Shown here one piece after another: positions 48,084-60,200 of a stretch of DNA of 64,000 bases. Both the position numbers and the translations under genes were made by a program. Under the pieces are notes generated by a model, which saw only the letters and a list, made by a program, of their open reading frames with translations, had not been told where the DNA came from and did not search any database. Every line of letters starts with the position of its first letter. The first letter of the stretch is position 1. The DNA is from Cotesia glomerata. Its lineage: Eukaryota; Arthropoda; Insecta; Hymenoptera; Braconidae. Location: contig NC_058165.1 of assembly GCF_020080835.1 (NCBI RefSeq), positions 737,967 to 801,966 of the forward strand. The letters are read 5' to 3'.

Positions 48084-48234
48084 GCAACAACGGCGCCATT
48101 GTCCCGCCAAAAAGGTCCATGGACGACGTTTTAAAGAGACTTACCTGCAAGATGAACAGCGGATCGCTTTCCCTTCAAGATGAGGCCAGGAGGTCGCCAC
48201 CCTTGACCGCTCCTACGAATCACAACACGCATAG
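47657..48234 (+). CDS. SoxD: SoxD coding exon 1 (N-terminus)
   Basis: This exon encodes residues 1-192 and ends in phase 2. The start at MSSKR is chosen because vertebrate Sox5 and Sox6 share an MSSK N-terminal segment. It lies 7 bases after an acceptor (TTGTGTTGCAG, AG at 47648-47649) that has a good branch-point match (CTAAC) upstream. The same frame stays open upstream to 47588, so a longer N-terminus from an upstream exon or an intron-retaining transcript cannot be excluded. The protein is acidic and Ser/Pro-rich, has a basic PPTKRPR patch, a poly-Asn run encoded by repeated AAC (48046-48090), and then PPKRSMDDVLKRL, which resembles the SLADVVDTLK segment of vertebrate SoxD. The donor is ATAG|GTTAGT at 48235. 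Confidence 0.9.
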
Positions 48235-51200
48235 GTTAGTAATCTTACCCAGTTGTTCATTTGTTTTCTAATAATGATGCAAAAATCTCTTGGCTTAGTA
48301 GCTTGATATGTCGTCAGTAAATTCTGGAATTAGTTCAAATGTTTTTGCCTTTGATTCAATTCTCAATTCTTAATTTAAATACCTAACGGCCCTCAATATT
48401 TTTGTGAGTATTAATAGCCAACGTCCGTGACCAAATGTACTCTTACATCTCTTGTTTGTTAAATAATCTGTTAAATTATGCGCTAGCATGTACTAATTGT
48501 CTGGAGATTAGTGTGTTGAATTAAATATTGTCATTGATATTTAGCGCTAAATCAAGAAGGATATGTTGCAACATTCACGGGCTTTCTTTTGATAATCTTT
48601 AACCTTTAAAAGGGTCGCTAAAAAGTCTTTTTTTCTTATTTTAAGTTGCTTAGAGCTTCCTGACAAATCCTCGAGTTAGATGGTTCTTACTAATCACGCT
48701 GTATCTCGGTAAATATCCAATCTAGCGAAAAGTAACTTAGTAGTTTTTTGTAGGTCTTGAGTAGAGCTTCAAAAAAGTCCTTGGACGTTTTTTGATAAGA
48801 CCAATAGTTTAGCCTATTAAGGCGTCCCATTAAAAAGACTCATCAACCCGAGGGTTCCAATTGATCAGGCAATATCTCGGAATCTATAAGAGTTAGAGAA
48901 AAATTTCCAAATAGTTTTTTGTAGGGCTTGAGTAGGGCTACAAGATAGTTTTCGGTGTTTTTTGATAGGAACAATAGTTTAGCCTACTAAGGCGACCCAC
49001 TGAACTGACATCATCATAATCACCTATGACTAGAATAAATTCCCTAAAAAAATGTCTAAAATAGAGCAAGGAAACAACTAAAGCCCTTTGTATCCATAGT
49101 ACAGTTGCTTTAGAAGAGACCGTGGAAAAACTAGGAGGCTAGAGGTAGTGAATAATAAATAGGGTCGCAGTACCGCAATCTCAACAGGGTATGTTTGCAC
49201 CGGTGATGGCTCCCGGGATAGCAACCCTCGACACTCACTTTAAAATCCCTCTATCTCTACACCTACTCGCGGTTACAGCTCTACTCCCGTTGTTTCAACC
49301 TCCGCCTCCGGTTCATTTCACTCTTTTCTCCCTTTACCCAGCATCTACACCGCGACACTAGTTGTTGTGTTGTGTCAGCCCGAACAAGTCGCCAACCATT
49401 ATACTCAATGCAAGTCTGTGTGTGTATGTCTGTGTGAGCTGGATAGGCATAGACACACAAAACACATCCCAACAAGGGATGAGCGTTGGTGTCATCTCCC
49501 AAGTTCTTTTCAATGATAGCTTGGCTCTATTGTACCGTGTGATGTATGAGTATGACCTCGCTTCTTTCTTATGCTTACCATTATTCTCTGATAATACTGC
49601 AACCGTCGTATATATTTATATTTTATTATTGTTATAGTTGTTATTACGCCAGACAGTCTAGAGAGTAGTATTCATTTTTAATTTCACGGTTTTTTTTAAT
49701 GAAATAGGATTTTTTTGGTTATTTTTGGTAAAGGAATGTCATTTACCTGATCATTAATATCGGAATCATTAACCTGATCATCAATATTATTTTCATCAAC
49801 CTGATCATCAATATTGTTGCGATTAACCTGATCATCATTGTTGTTGTCATGAACCTGATCATCATTATTGTTGTTATCAGCCGTATCATTAATATTGTTT
49901 TCATTAACGTGATCATCAATATTGTTGTTATCAACCTGATCATTATTGTTGTTGTGATTGACCTGATCATCAATATTGTTGTTATCAAGATAATCATCAA
50001 TATTGTTGTTGTTGTCAACCTGATCACCATTACCGTTGTTATCAACATTTTCATTAACCTTATCATTATTGTTGTCATTAACCTGATCACCATTAGTTTT
50101 GTTATCAACCTTATCGTCAATAAGGTTTTCATAAACCTGATAATCAAAATTGTTGATGTTATCAACCTAATCACCATAATTGTTTTTATCAGTCTTATCA
50201 TCAACATTGTTTTCATTAATCTAATCATCATCATTGTTATCACTAACCTGATAATCAATATTTTTGTTGTTATCGACCTGATCACCATTATTATTGTTAA
50301 CAACCTTATCATAAATATTGATTTTCATTCCCCTGATCATCAATATTTTAATTATTAACTTGATCATTATTATTGTTGTTATCAACCTGATAATTATTAT
50401 TATTGTTATCAACCTGATTATCATTATTGTTCCATTAATCTGATCACCATTATCGTGTTATTAAACTGATCATCAATTTTGTTGTTATCAATATGATCAT
50501 CATTATTGTTGTTATAAACTTGATAACCATTATTGTTGTTGTCAATCTGATCATCATTATTGTTGTTATAAATTTAATAACCACTATTGTTGTTGTCAAC
50601 CTGATCATCATTATTGTTGTTGTCATCAGCGTGATCATCATTATTGTTCTTATCAATATGATCAATATGATCATCATTATCGTTGTTATATATTTGATAA
50701 ACATTATTATTGTTATCAATCTGACCATCATTATTGTTTTTGTCAACCTGATCATCATTATTGTTATCATTAACCTTATTATCAATATTGTTACGATTAA
50801 CCTGATCATTAATATTGTTGTTATCAACTTAATAACCATTATTGTTGTTATCGACCTGATCATTATTATTGTTGTTGTCAATCTTACCATCAATAATGTT
50901 TTCATTAACCTTATCATCAATATTGTTGTTATGAACCTGATAATCATTATTGTTTTCATTATCCTGATCATCAATATTGTTGTTATCAATCTGATCATCA
51001 TTATTGTTGTCATTAATTTGATAACCATTATTGTGGTCATTAACATGATCATCAATATTGTTGTCATCAACCTGATAATTATTGTAGTTGTAATTAACCT
51101 GATCACCAAAATAATTATGTTAAACTTAATCAGAACAATATTTATAATTTCAGCAGCGGATACAACAGTATATCAAACAGCGTAGCAGCATCACCACCTT

Positions 51201-54200
51201 CTGCAAGCAGAAGGACACCAACAACAACAATATCTTGCAGCAGTAGCAACACCACCAACACTACCACCACGGCAATTACCGAGGGGTACCAAGACGGGGC
51301 GTTAGCGCTCCACCGCGTCCTCTGTGCGGAGTCAAACGCCGAAAAAGAGCGACGACTCGACGAGATGATAAAGCATTTACAGCTGATACGCGAGCAACTA
51401 TCACTCCAGCAGGATCAAAAGGTACACTATTGACAATTTAAATTCCGATAGCTTATCTAAATAATTTTTATCGAGTCATTCAAAAAAATTCACCTTCAAT
51501 GATGATTGATTTGAATTCCATGCCAAATTTCAATAGTTTCATTAGTTTTATAGTCTGCAAAGGAATAAACAGGAAAGTTTAATACTTTGTCTGTTTAAAT
51601 AATTCATGCAGTAATGTGTTATTTCACCGGTCGTAAGCCGATTAAATGGGACAGATATTTTAGTGACATGCTCTACTATTATTTTAATAAAGCTTTATGC
51701 TTTATTCTAGTTTTGTTGTCTGCTACACTAAGGCTTTTATTAATCACGCTGTATCTCGGTAAATATCCAAGTTAGCGAAAAGTAACTTAATAGTTTTTTG
51801 TAGGTCTTGAGTAGAACTACAAAAAAGTCCTAGGAAGTTTTTTAATAGGACCAATAGTTTAGCCTACTAAGGCGTCCCATTGAAAAGACTCATCAACCCG
51901 AGGGTTCCAATTGATCAGGCAATATCTCGGAATCTATAAGAGTTAGAGAAAAATTTCCAAGTAGTTTTTTGTAGGGCTTGAGTAGGGCTACAAGATAATC
52001 TTCGGTGTTTTTTGACAGGACCAATAGTTTAGCCTACCAAGGCGTCCCACTAAGAAAATCCGTGAAACAGGAAAAGTGCCTAATTGCGCCGTGGCAATTT
52101 GTTACTGTTATCAGTATAATTAAAACAAAACGTGACATTGTGATAAACTCGGGGTGAAAAAATACAACGTGTATTACATGTTAACCGATAATAATAACAT
52201 TATAACAGCAAAGAAAAAAAATATAATAATAAGAGTAATGGAACAAACAAAGAGAGTAAGGTCATTGAGAGTACGTCCTGCAACCACAAAAATGCGTGCG
52301 CGTGCAGATAATATGTCCGAGGTTTTGTATGACCGTTATTACACTGGCAATATTATGTTTGTTGCATTATAAAAGGCCTGGTACTTGCAGAACCCAACGA
52401 TTCTCCGAATGAGTTTATGCAAACACTCAGATGCGTGTAAGATAGTTTTTTTTTTTTTAAGAAAATTATCAGCGCAATTTATTGTCTCACTTGTTTGGTT
52501 GCAACATGCAATTTTTTTACAATCAATTTTATATTATTTTATTGCGTAGTAAAAGGAATTAATTTAGAAAAATTCAATTTTCCTTCAGGAAGAATTTATT
52601 ATTTTTTTTTTTTTTTTCATATCCTGACATGTACTTCCATATATATTTAGACGTGAATTTTGTTGGGTAAAAAGGAAACCCATTGGTAGTAAATTTCCGC
52701 GATGGTATTGCGGTTTTTTTTTCCCTGGCAATAAATCACAAGACCGGCTAAGATGCTAGAAAATTTAAGAGAACACGAGTAAAAAGATAAATAAAAATAT
52801 ATATTGAAGAAAATAAATATAAAAAGCAAATTGAAAAGCTTGAAGTTATCGGGAAGTACCAGCGGAAGTGCCCGGTAGACTTAAAAAAAAAATAAAAGAA
52901 TAAATAGAACAATTTAAATAAAAAACTGAAAGCAATTTAAAAAAGAATGAGTGGGTGGCTGAGAGACAAGAAGGCGGTCTCAATTCCTATCCTCTCTTTA
53001 AACTCCACCGGAGGGCGTACAGTCAACTGTTAGGAGTGGGAAGTCCCTACTCCTACCCTCCGGATAAAACCAGTTCACTTGCTACTGTACCTGCTCACGG
53101 CAGGTGCATTGTGATGGCAGAGATGCTTGATAGAGATTCCATGGAAAATTTTTTGACGTCGAGGATTTGTACGGAATGCTCTTAAGGTTACGGATAAATT
53201 TTTTCCAAGTCACTACGTCGATTTTTGAATAAATGGGAAGCTTTTGAAAAATTTTCAATTTTTGGAAATTTATTTTGGGGTCTCAGATTTTTTTTTTTGC
53301 AACGAAGGTTTGTAGGGGATACTCTAGGGATAGTAAAAAAATTTATCCGATGTCACTAAGTCAATTTTTGAATAAATAGGAAGCTTTTGAAAAAGTTCAG
53401 ATTTTCCAAAATTTATGTTAGGTTCTCAGATTTTTTTTTGGCAATGAAGGTTTGTAGGGGACATTTTAAAGATTATAAAAAAATTTTTTCCAAGTCAATA
53501 AGTCAATTTTTGAATAAATGAGAAGCTTTTGAAAAATTTTCAATTCTTGGAAATTTATTTTGGGTTCTTAGATTTTTTTTTGCAACGAAGGTTTGTAGGG
53601 GGCATACTAGAGATGATAATAAAAATTGTTTCAAGTCGCTAAGTCGATTTTTGAATAAATGGGAAGCTTCTAAAAAATATCCAATTTTTGGAAAATTATT
53701 TTGGGATCTTGGATTTTTATTTTGGAAACAAAGGTTTGTAGGGGGCACTTTAGAGATGATAAAAAAACTTGTTCCACGTCGCTAACTCAATTTTTGAATA
53801 AATGGGAAGCTTTTGAAAAAAATTCAGATTTTTGGAAATTTATTTTGGGTTCTCAGATTTTTTTTTTGCAACGAACGTTTGTAGGGGACACTCTAGTGGT
53901 GATAAAAAAACTTGTTTTAAGTCGCTAAGTCTATTTTTGACAAAATGGAAAGCATTTGAATATTTAAAAATTCTAAATTTTGGTAACGCTGATTTACTAT
54001 CCGCAACGAAGGTTTATGATATCCCCTAAAAAGACCCCAAAAAGCCATTCCCCACCTCCCTAAATCAATTTTCCCAAAGACAGGAGGCTTTTGTAGGAAA
54101 AAAAATTTCAATTTTTCAGCAAATCTGCATATTTGAGGCCTTGGGTATATGAAAGCGATATCCCAATACTGGCAAACAGAGCCGATAATCACCCTCGAAT

Positions 54201-57200
54201 GGAAGCGGGTCGTCAATCCCCGTTTCGGTTTAAATCCGCCTCTCACCCTCTTCCTCTTTATCGAGGGTCCCTTTGTGTATATTGTGAATATCATCTGTGT
54301 GTGGCTTTGCCGGGATCAAAACGCCCACAATGCCGTTAATTCCCATAAACCCGTACGCAAATGGACAAACACTGCGCGGATATACTACAAACAGGAATTC
54401 AATACACCGTGCATCTCCGTGACCATTACGACCATTACCATTACCATTATCATCCGTTGAATTTCGTCATAGGCAAATTGGAAATTGAAAAATTCCAAGG
54501 AAATTTTATTTTTGGGAAAATTTTCCTAAACTTACCTCCTAGAAAAAAATTTTACATTTTCCTCTTTTTAAAAAAAATTTTCCAACATCTTCCTCTTGGA
54601 GGAAAATTTCCGACATTTTCCTTTTGGAGAAAAATTTTCTGATTTTTATCTCTGGAAATTTTCCAGAAAAACTTGGAAAAATTTCGGAAAATTTCGGGAA
54701 AATTCGGAAAATTTTATTTTTCTAGGACCATTCCGACGACTATTTCTGGATCCGTGAGCGTAGTAGGGGTAACCGTGTGTGAAAGGAAAAGGGGTGGGGG
54801 TGGGTGTGTGTGTAAGTCAATAGAGAATGCTACTTTGTAACACAAACGAGTGTATGTATATGTGAAAGCCTTTATTTAGTACAAATGAAACGCGTCGTCG
54901 TTGTCAATGGAAACCGCTATCATCACCCAGTCAACGGTTTATTAATATTCTACCCTTTCACTGCATCACTGTATCTTCTTTCTATACGTTATGTTTGTTC
55001 CCGGATATATATGGGAGATGGATTTATATATGAGAGATTGTTTTAATTTGAAATGAAACATCAAAGGCGCTTTTAGCAGCCAAAGGGAGGAGGAATTTTC
55101 CAGGAAAATTAGGAGCCAGGGCAATACTCAACTGGTGATTCTGGTCACGTAGGGGCTATCACTTTAAGGATCGTTGCCACTTGGGAAAATGGGGTGATTG
55201 GATTTACAAAATTATTTAGTTTTTCGGCTACGAAGGGGGTAATCGGAGTGATTTGCTAGAAATTTGAAAATTTTCCCAGAATTTTCCAAGTTTTCCGACT
55301 AGGAAAATTTTTTACAATCTCCTATCAGGTACAGGCTAAATATTTAGGGCTCTCAAAATTAAGAAAAGTCTCAAGAAAATTTTTCGGAAGCTTCTGAAGA
55401 GTTTTAAGAGCAAAAAATCGGAAAATTAATTAATTCGAACTAATTTCAAACTTTTCCCACGCGCTTGATTTTTACTTGATGCACTTCCGGAATACGCCAT
55501 TTTCTTTAGGATTTCATCTTCTACAACCCTTCGTTGTCAAAAATGTCCAAAAAAAAATTTTTCCCCATCAAAAAATTCTAAAAAGTCCTCAAAATAACGT
55601 TTTGATTAAAAATTAGACTTTTCCGGCGAATTTTCCGGCTTTTTTTCACCAAAAGTACCTTTATTATACATAATTTTCTTTAGAATTTTATTTTCTACAA
55701 CCCTTCGTTGTCAAAAATGTCAAAAAAAATTTTTTCTTTACCAAAAACCGTTAAAAAGTCCTCAAAATAACATTTTAATCATATATTTGACTTTTCTGGC
55801 AAATTTTCCGACTTTTTTTCACCAAAAAATTTTTTTTTATACATAATTTTTTTCAAAATTTCATCTTCTACAACCTTTCACTGTCAAAAATATCTAAAAA
55901 AATATTTTTTCCCCCCTAAAACGCTTAAAAGTCCTTAAAATAATGTTTTGATCATAAATTTGACTTTTCCGACGAATTTTCCGGCTTTTTTTCCACCAAA
56001 AGTACCTTTATCATACATAATTTTCTTTAGAATTTTATCTTCTACAACCCTTCGTTGTCGAAAAAGCTTTGAAAAAATTTTTCAACCTCTACCCCCACCA
56101 CTTTTTTCCGGAAAATCGGAAAATTCGCTGTTTTTCTTAAGAAACATCGGAAAAAAACTAATCAGCTGCAATTAAACACTGAAACAGAGACAATATACTC
56201 TTGTAGATAAATAAAAATGAAGGTATTTAATTAAAAGATAAATTACAAGCCCCCTATTATCACGTATAAAATACATAACTCATTACGTTGACTCGGTACT
56301 CGTTTTATATGCATTTATTTAATATTTCTTGTGTTTTCTCAGTCAAGTAACTTTATATAATTACTGTAATTGCTGCGTAAATTCAGTAACGCGCTTCAAT
56401 AATTGTAACTGAAATAATGAATCACAATGGTGCTGAATGTTAATGAGGGAGTTAATGACGAAAAAATAGATTGTAATTATCAAAGTCTTTATTTTTGTTA
56501 TTATTTTTTTTTTTTAAGCTTCGAAGTTATAATAAGAATTTTCTTTAAAAATGGTCATTACTCTGAGCACTCGCGTGGCTGTTAAGTCACTTTGTGGGGC
56601 TTGTTCTTCATATAATTATGATTTTAATTATCCAAGAAAATTTTTCTCAAGAGAAAAATGCTTGTAAAAGGGGATTTTCTTAAATAGGCATTTCATTTTT
56701 ATATTTCTTCTATCAGCGCCTTAAATATCGCTCCGACAAGAAAATTACTCAGGACCTTTTTGATAGGGCTTATAAAAAGCTACAATTTTTGTTTGCATTT
56801 TTTTTTCTAATAATAATAATTTCCGAGTTAATGACCCCATTAATCAAAATTATCACGGAAAGCTTATTTTGTCAATTTAAAAGGTCATCAAGGCCTTAAA
56901 TATCGCTCCTACAAGAAAATTACTTAGGACCTTTTTGATAGGGCTTACAAAAAGCTACAACTTTTGTTTGAAACTTTTTTTCCTAATAATAATAATTTCC
57001 GAGTTAATGACCCCATTAATCAAAATTTTACCGAAAAGCTTATTTTAGTTTTTTTTTACATTTTCTTTGTAAAAAAATTAAAAAAAAAATAGCTTGGTTG
57101 TTAAAAAAAAATAAAATTGCGCGTGTGATAGTTCCTAATTAACGTCTTTAAGGTCTTAAAATTCCAAACAAAGGTTGATAAAAAAAAAAAAAAAACTAAA

Positions 57201-60200
57201 ATAAATAGCAGTCTCGCGTTTGATTAATAATAATGACGATAAAAATAAATGTATGAAGGAGGAATGCAGTTAAAAATTACTAAAAAATAATAATAATTAC
57301 ATTGAGAGCGACGCAATCGATCTTGGGTGACTTTATCAGTTTAAAATCTCCCATCTTATACACCGCTATATGTATATGACCGTGTAAGATTAAATTAAAT
57401 GGAAATACTTGATGGCACATTGAGTAGAGGCTCTTCTTCTTCTCGGTCCTCCGAGAAGAAAATTCCAGCATCCATGTGAATGAGCCGAGTCGGCCAGCTG
57501 CTATGGCATTCCGACATTCTGTCACTTATTTTTTTTAAAATTACCCTATTACATTTCCCGCATCCGGAGGTACCAAAAAATCCGACGGTAATTAACTGAC
57601 TAAACAAAGAATTTTGATTTACTGACACACGTGATCTATAGACGCCCATAACTTGGAAATTATTATTATTAGGAAAAAAAGTTTTAAACAAAAGTTGTAG
57701 CTTTTTATAAGCCCTATCAAAAAGGCCCTGAGTAATTTTCTTCTAGGAGCGAAATTTAAGGCCTTGATGACGTTTTAAATTGACATGATAAGCTTTCCGT
57801 GATAATTTTGATTAATGGGGTCATTAATTCGGAAAATATTATTATTAGGAAAAAAAGTTTCAAACAAAAGTTGTATCTTTTTGTAAGCCCTACAAAAAAG
57901 CTCAGATGTTTCTTTTTCATAAAATTGATATTTAAGGCGCTGATAGTGGGGAAAGAGTTTTATACTCGGAAAATAATTCCGTAGTGAATATTGTTTACAA
58001 AAAGGATATAAATTAGAATAAATATACAGAGTTATTGACTATCCATAACATTTATTGGAATGGGAATAAAAATATTACAGTTTCGCCGGAAGCTAAAGTC
58101 TTTCACGTGAAGCGTAAAGACATCAAGGAACACATAATCATAGATCAGAGAACATACTTGTCTAATATATGTACCTAAATATCATCTGCATATTCAATGT
58201 TTACTTTTTATTTATTTTTTTTTATTTCTTTAAACATTGAAACAACTTTTACAAAATTTTGAATAATCGGAAAAAAATTAAACCCAAAAACGGTACAACC
58301 GAATTGACCCCAAGGCTTCTACGACTAATCGAAGAGAATTAACCGTACCCGACACTCATCCGATTACTTACCCGACTCCATCTGACGGCTAAGAGCAAAA
58401 ATAAACCTCTGAGACGGGAGAGGAATAAAATAAGCCCGAGTCACCCGTCAGAAGGATTATTGTCTTTCTTATCTCGAGGCTTCTCTGCTGATCTCAGACA
58501 CATACTTGGTTCCCCAGAGACTGGGAGAGATGACACGCGTTACTTCGACTTTCTACGACTTTCTTCTGCTACACTTCCCCCCCCCCCTATCGACCCCCAA
58601 AGTCTTGTAAGAAAAAGCCGACGCGAGCAAATCGATAGAAAATAATTTTTTTTTACTTATAATCCATTTTACCCCGTAAATATTCATCCTAGTAGAAATT
58701 TACTGAAAATCTTTTTGTAGGGCTTGAAAAATGCTACAACTTTTGTTTGAAACTTTTTTTTCTAGCTATTATAGTTCCAGAGTTATTTGATGCCATATAT
58801 AGAATTTCGCAGAAACGCGCATTTTTAGTATTTTCACTACCAAGGCCTTAAATATAGGTCCTATGGCAAAATTGTTAAAAACTTTTTTGTAGGGCTCAAA
58901 AAAAGCTACACCTTTTATTTAAAACTTTTTTTTCTAGCTATTATATTTCCAGAGTTATTTGATGCCATATATAAAATTTCGCAAAAAAGCGTATTTTTAG
59001 TATGCAAAGGCCATCAAGGCCTTAAATATAGGTCCTACGACAAAATTAGTGAAGATCTTTTTTGTAGGGCTTAAAAAATGCTACAACTTTTATTTGAAAC
59101 TTTTTTCTCTAACTGCCATATTTTCGGAGTTATTTTATGCCATATATAAAATTTTACTAAAAATTGGAATTTTAACATCCAAAAGTCAGATAATTGACCT
59201 CGGACCGAAAGAATTGACAAACCGGGGTGATAAATCCCGCGAATAGGTAACGTTTTATATGTATGGAGTAATTACAAGACGAAAATAGCGATTGCTATTC
59301 ATATTTCTGAGTGTTGTGCTGCCGTTGATGCGGCTCATCAGAGTACTAAGAGAGATACAGATGCATAATATAACAGTGATGGTAATATTATCGTCCAGTC
59401 TTTAAATATAGAGAAACCCGAAAGAAAGACAAGCACTAGCTTAGACACAAGACAGAAGATAGAAGATACAGAAGCCACTGAAGAGGAGCTAGTTCCCCCC
59501 CACTCAAGACGTAAATGTGAATGGAACGCTTGCTGGCACCCCGCCTGCTGTTTATATTTAGCATCTGTGGGCGGTATTGCTGTCATGAATACGTATCAGA
59601 GGCATAACTGAGCGCTCATACTCTGATTTCAATTAATAACCGAGTTCTCGGATTATTATCAACGTTTTTCCTCATTTTTTATGGTTAAATCTGATTTTTA
59701 TAGGCGAAATTTACTATTTTACACGGATTTTTTTATATGGCATTAAAATACTCCGAAAATATGGGAGTTAAAAAAAATGTTTCAAGCAAAAGTTGTAGCA
59801 TTTTTAAGCCTCTACAAAAAAGCTCCTTACTAACTTTGTCGTAGGACCTATATTTAAGGCCTTGGTAGCGTTTGAATAGTCAAAATAAGCTTTTCGGTGA
59901 AATTTTATAAATGGCATGGATTAAATCGGAAACTATAGGAGTTAGAAAAAAAAGTTTCAAACAAAAGTTGTAGTTTATTAAAAGTACTATTAATGGGTCT
60001 TATCAATTTTGCCATAGGACCCATATTTAAGGCCTTTATGGCCTTTTAAATAAATTAAATAAGCTTTTCGGTGAAATTTTATATATGGCATGGATTAAAT
60101 CGGAAAGTAATAGAGTTAGAAAAAAAAGTTTTGAACAAAAGTTGTAGAATTTTTCAAGCTCTACAAAAAAGGTCCTTACTACTTTTATCATAGGACCCAT

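Noticed and set aside
49743..51185. Open frames of 189-230 codons on both strands with INIVVINLI or MIRLITT repeats
   Set aside because: They lie wholly in minisatellite C, run on both strands at once, and owe their length to a stop-free repeat unit; the region is an intron of SoxD.
52955..53185. Additional SoxD exon in intron 2
   Set aside because: The encoded text has no SoxD likeness, no convincing acceptor-donor pair, and exons 2 and 3 already join without a gap relative to known SoxD proteins.
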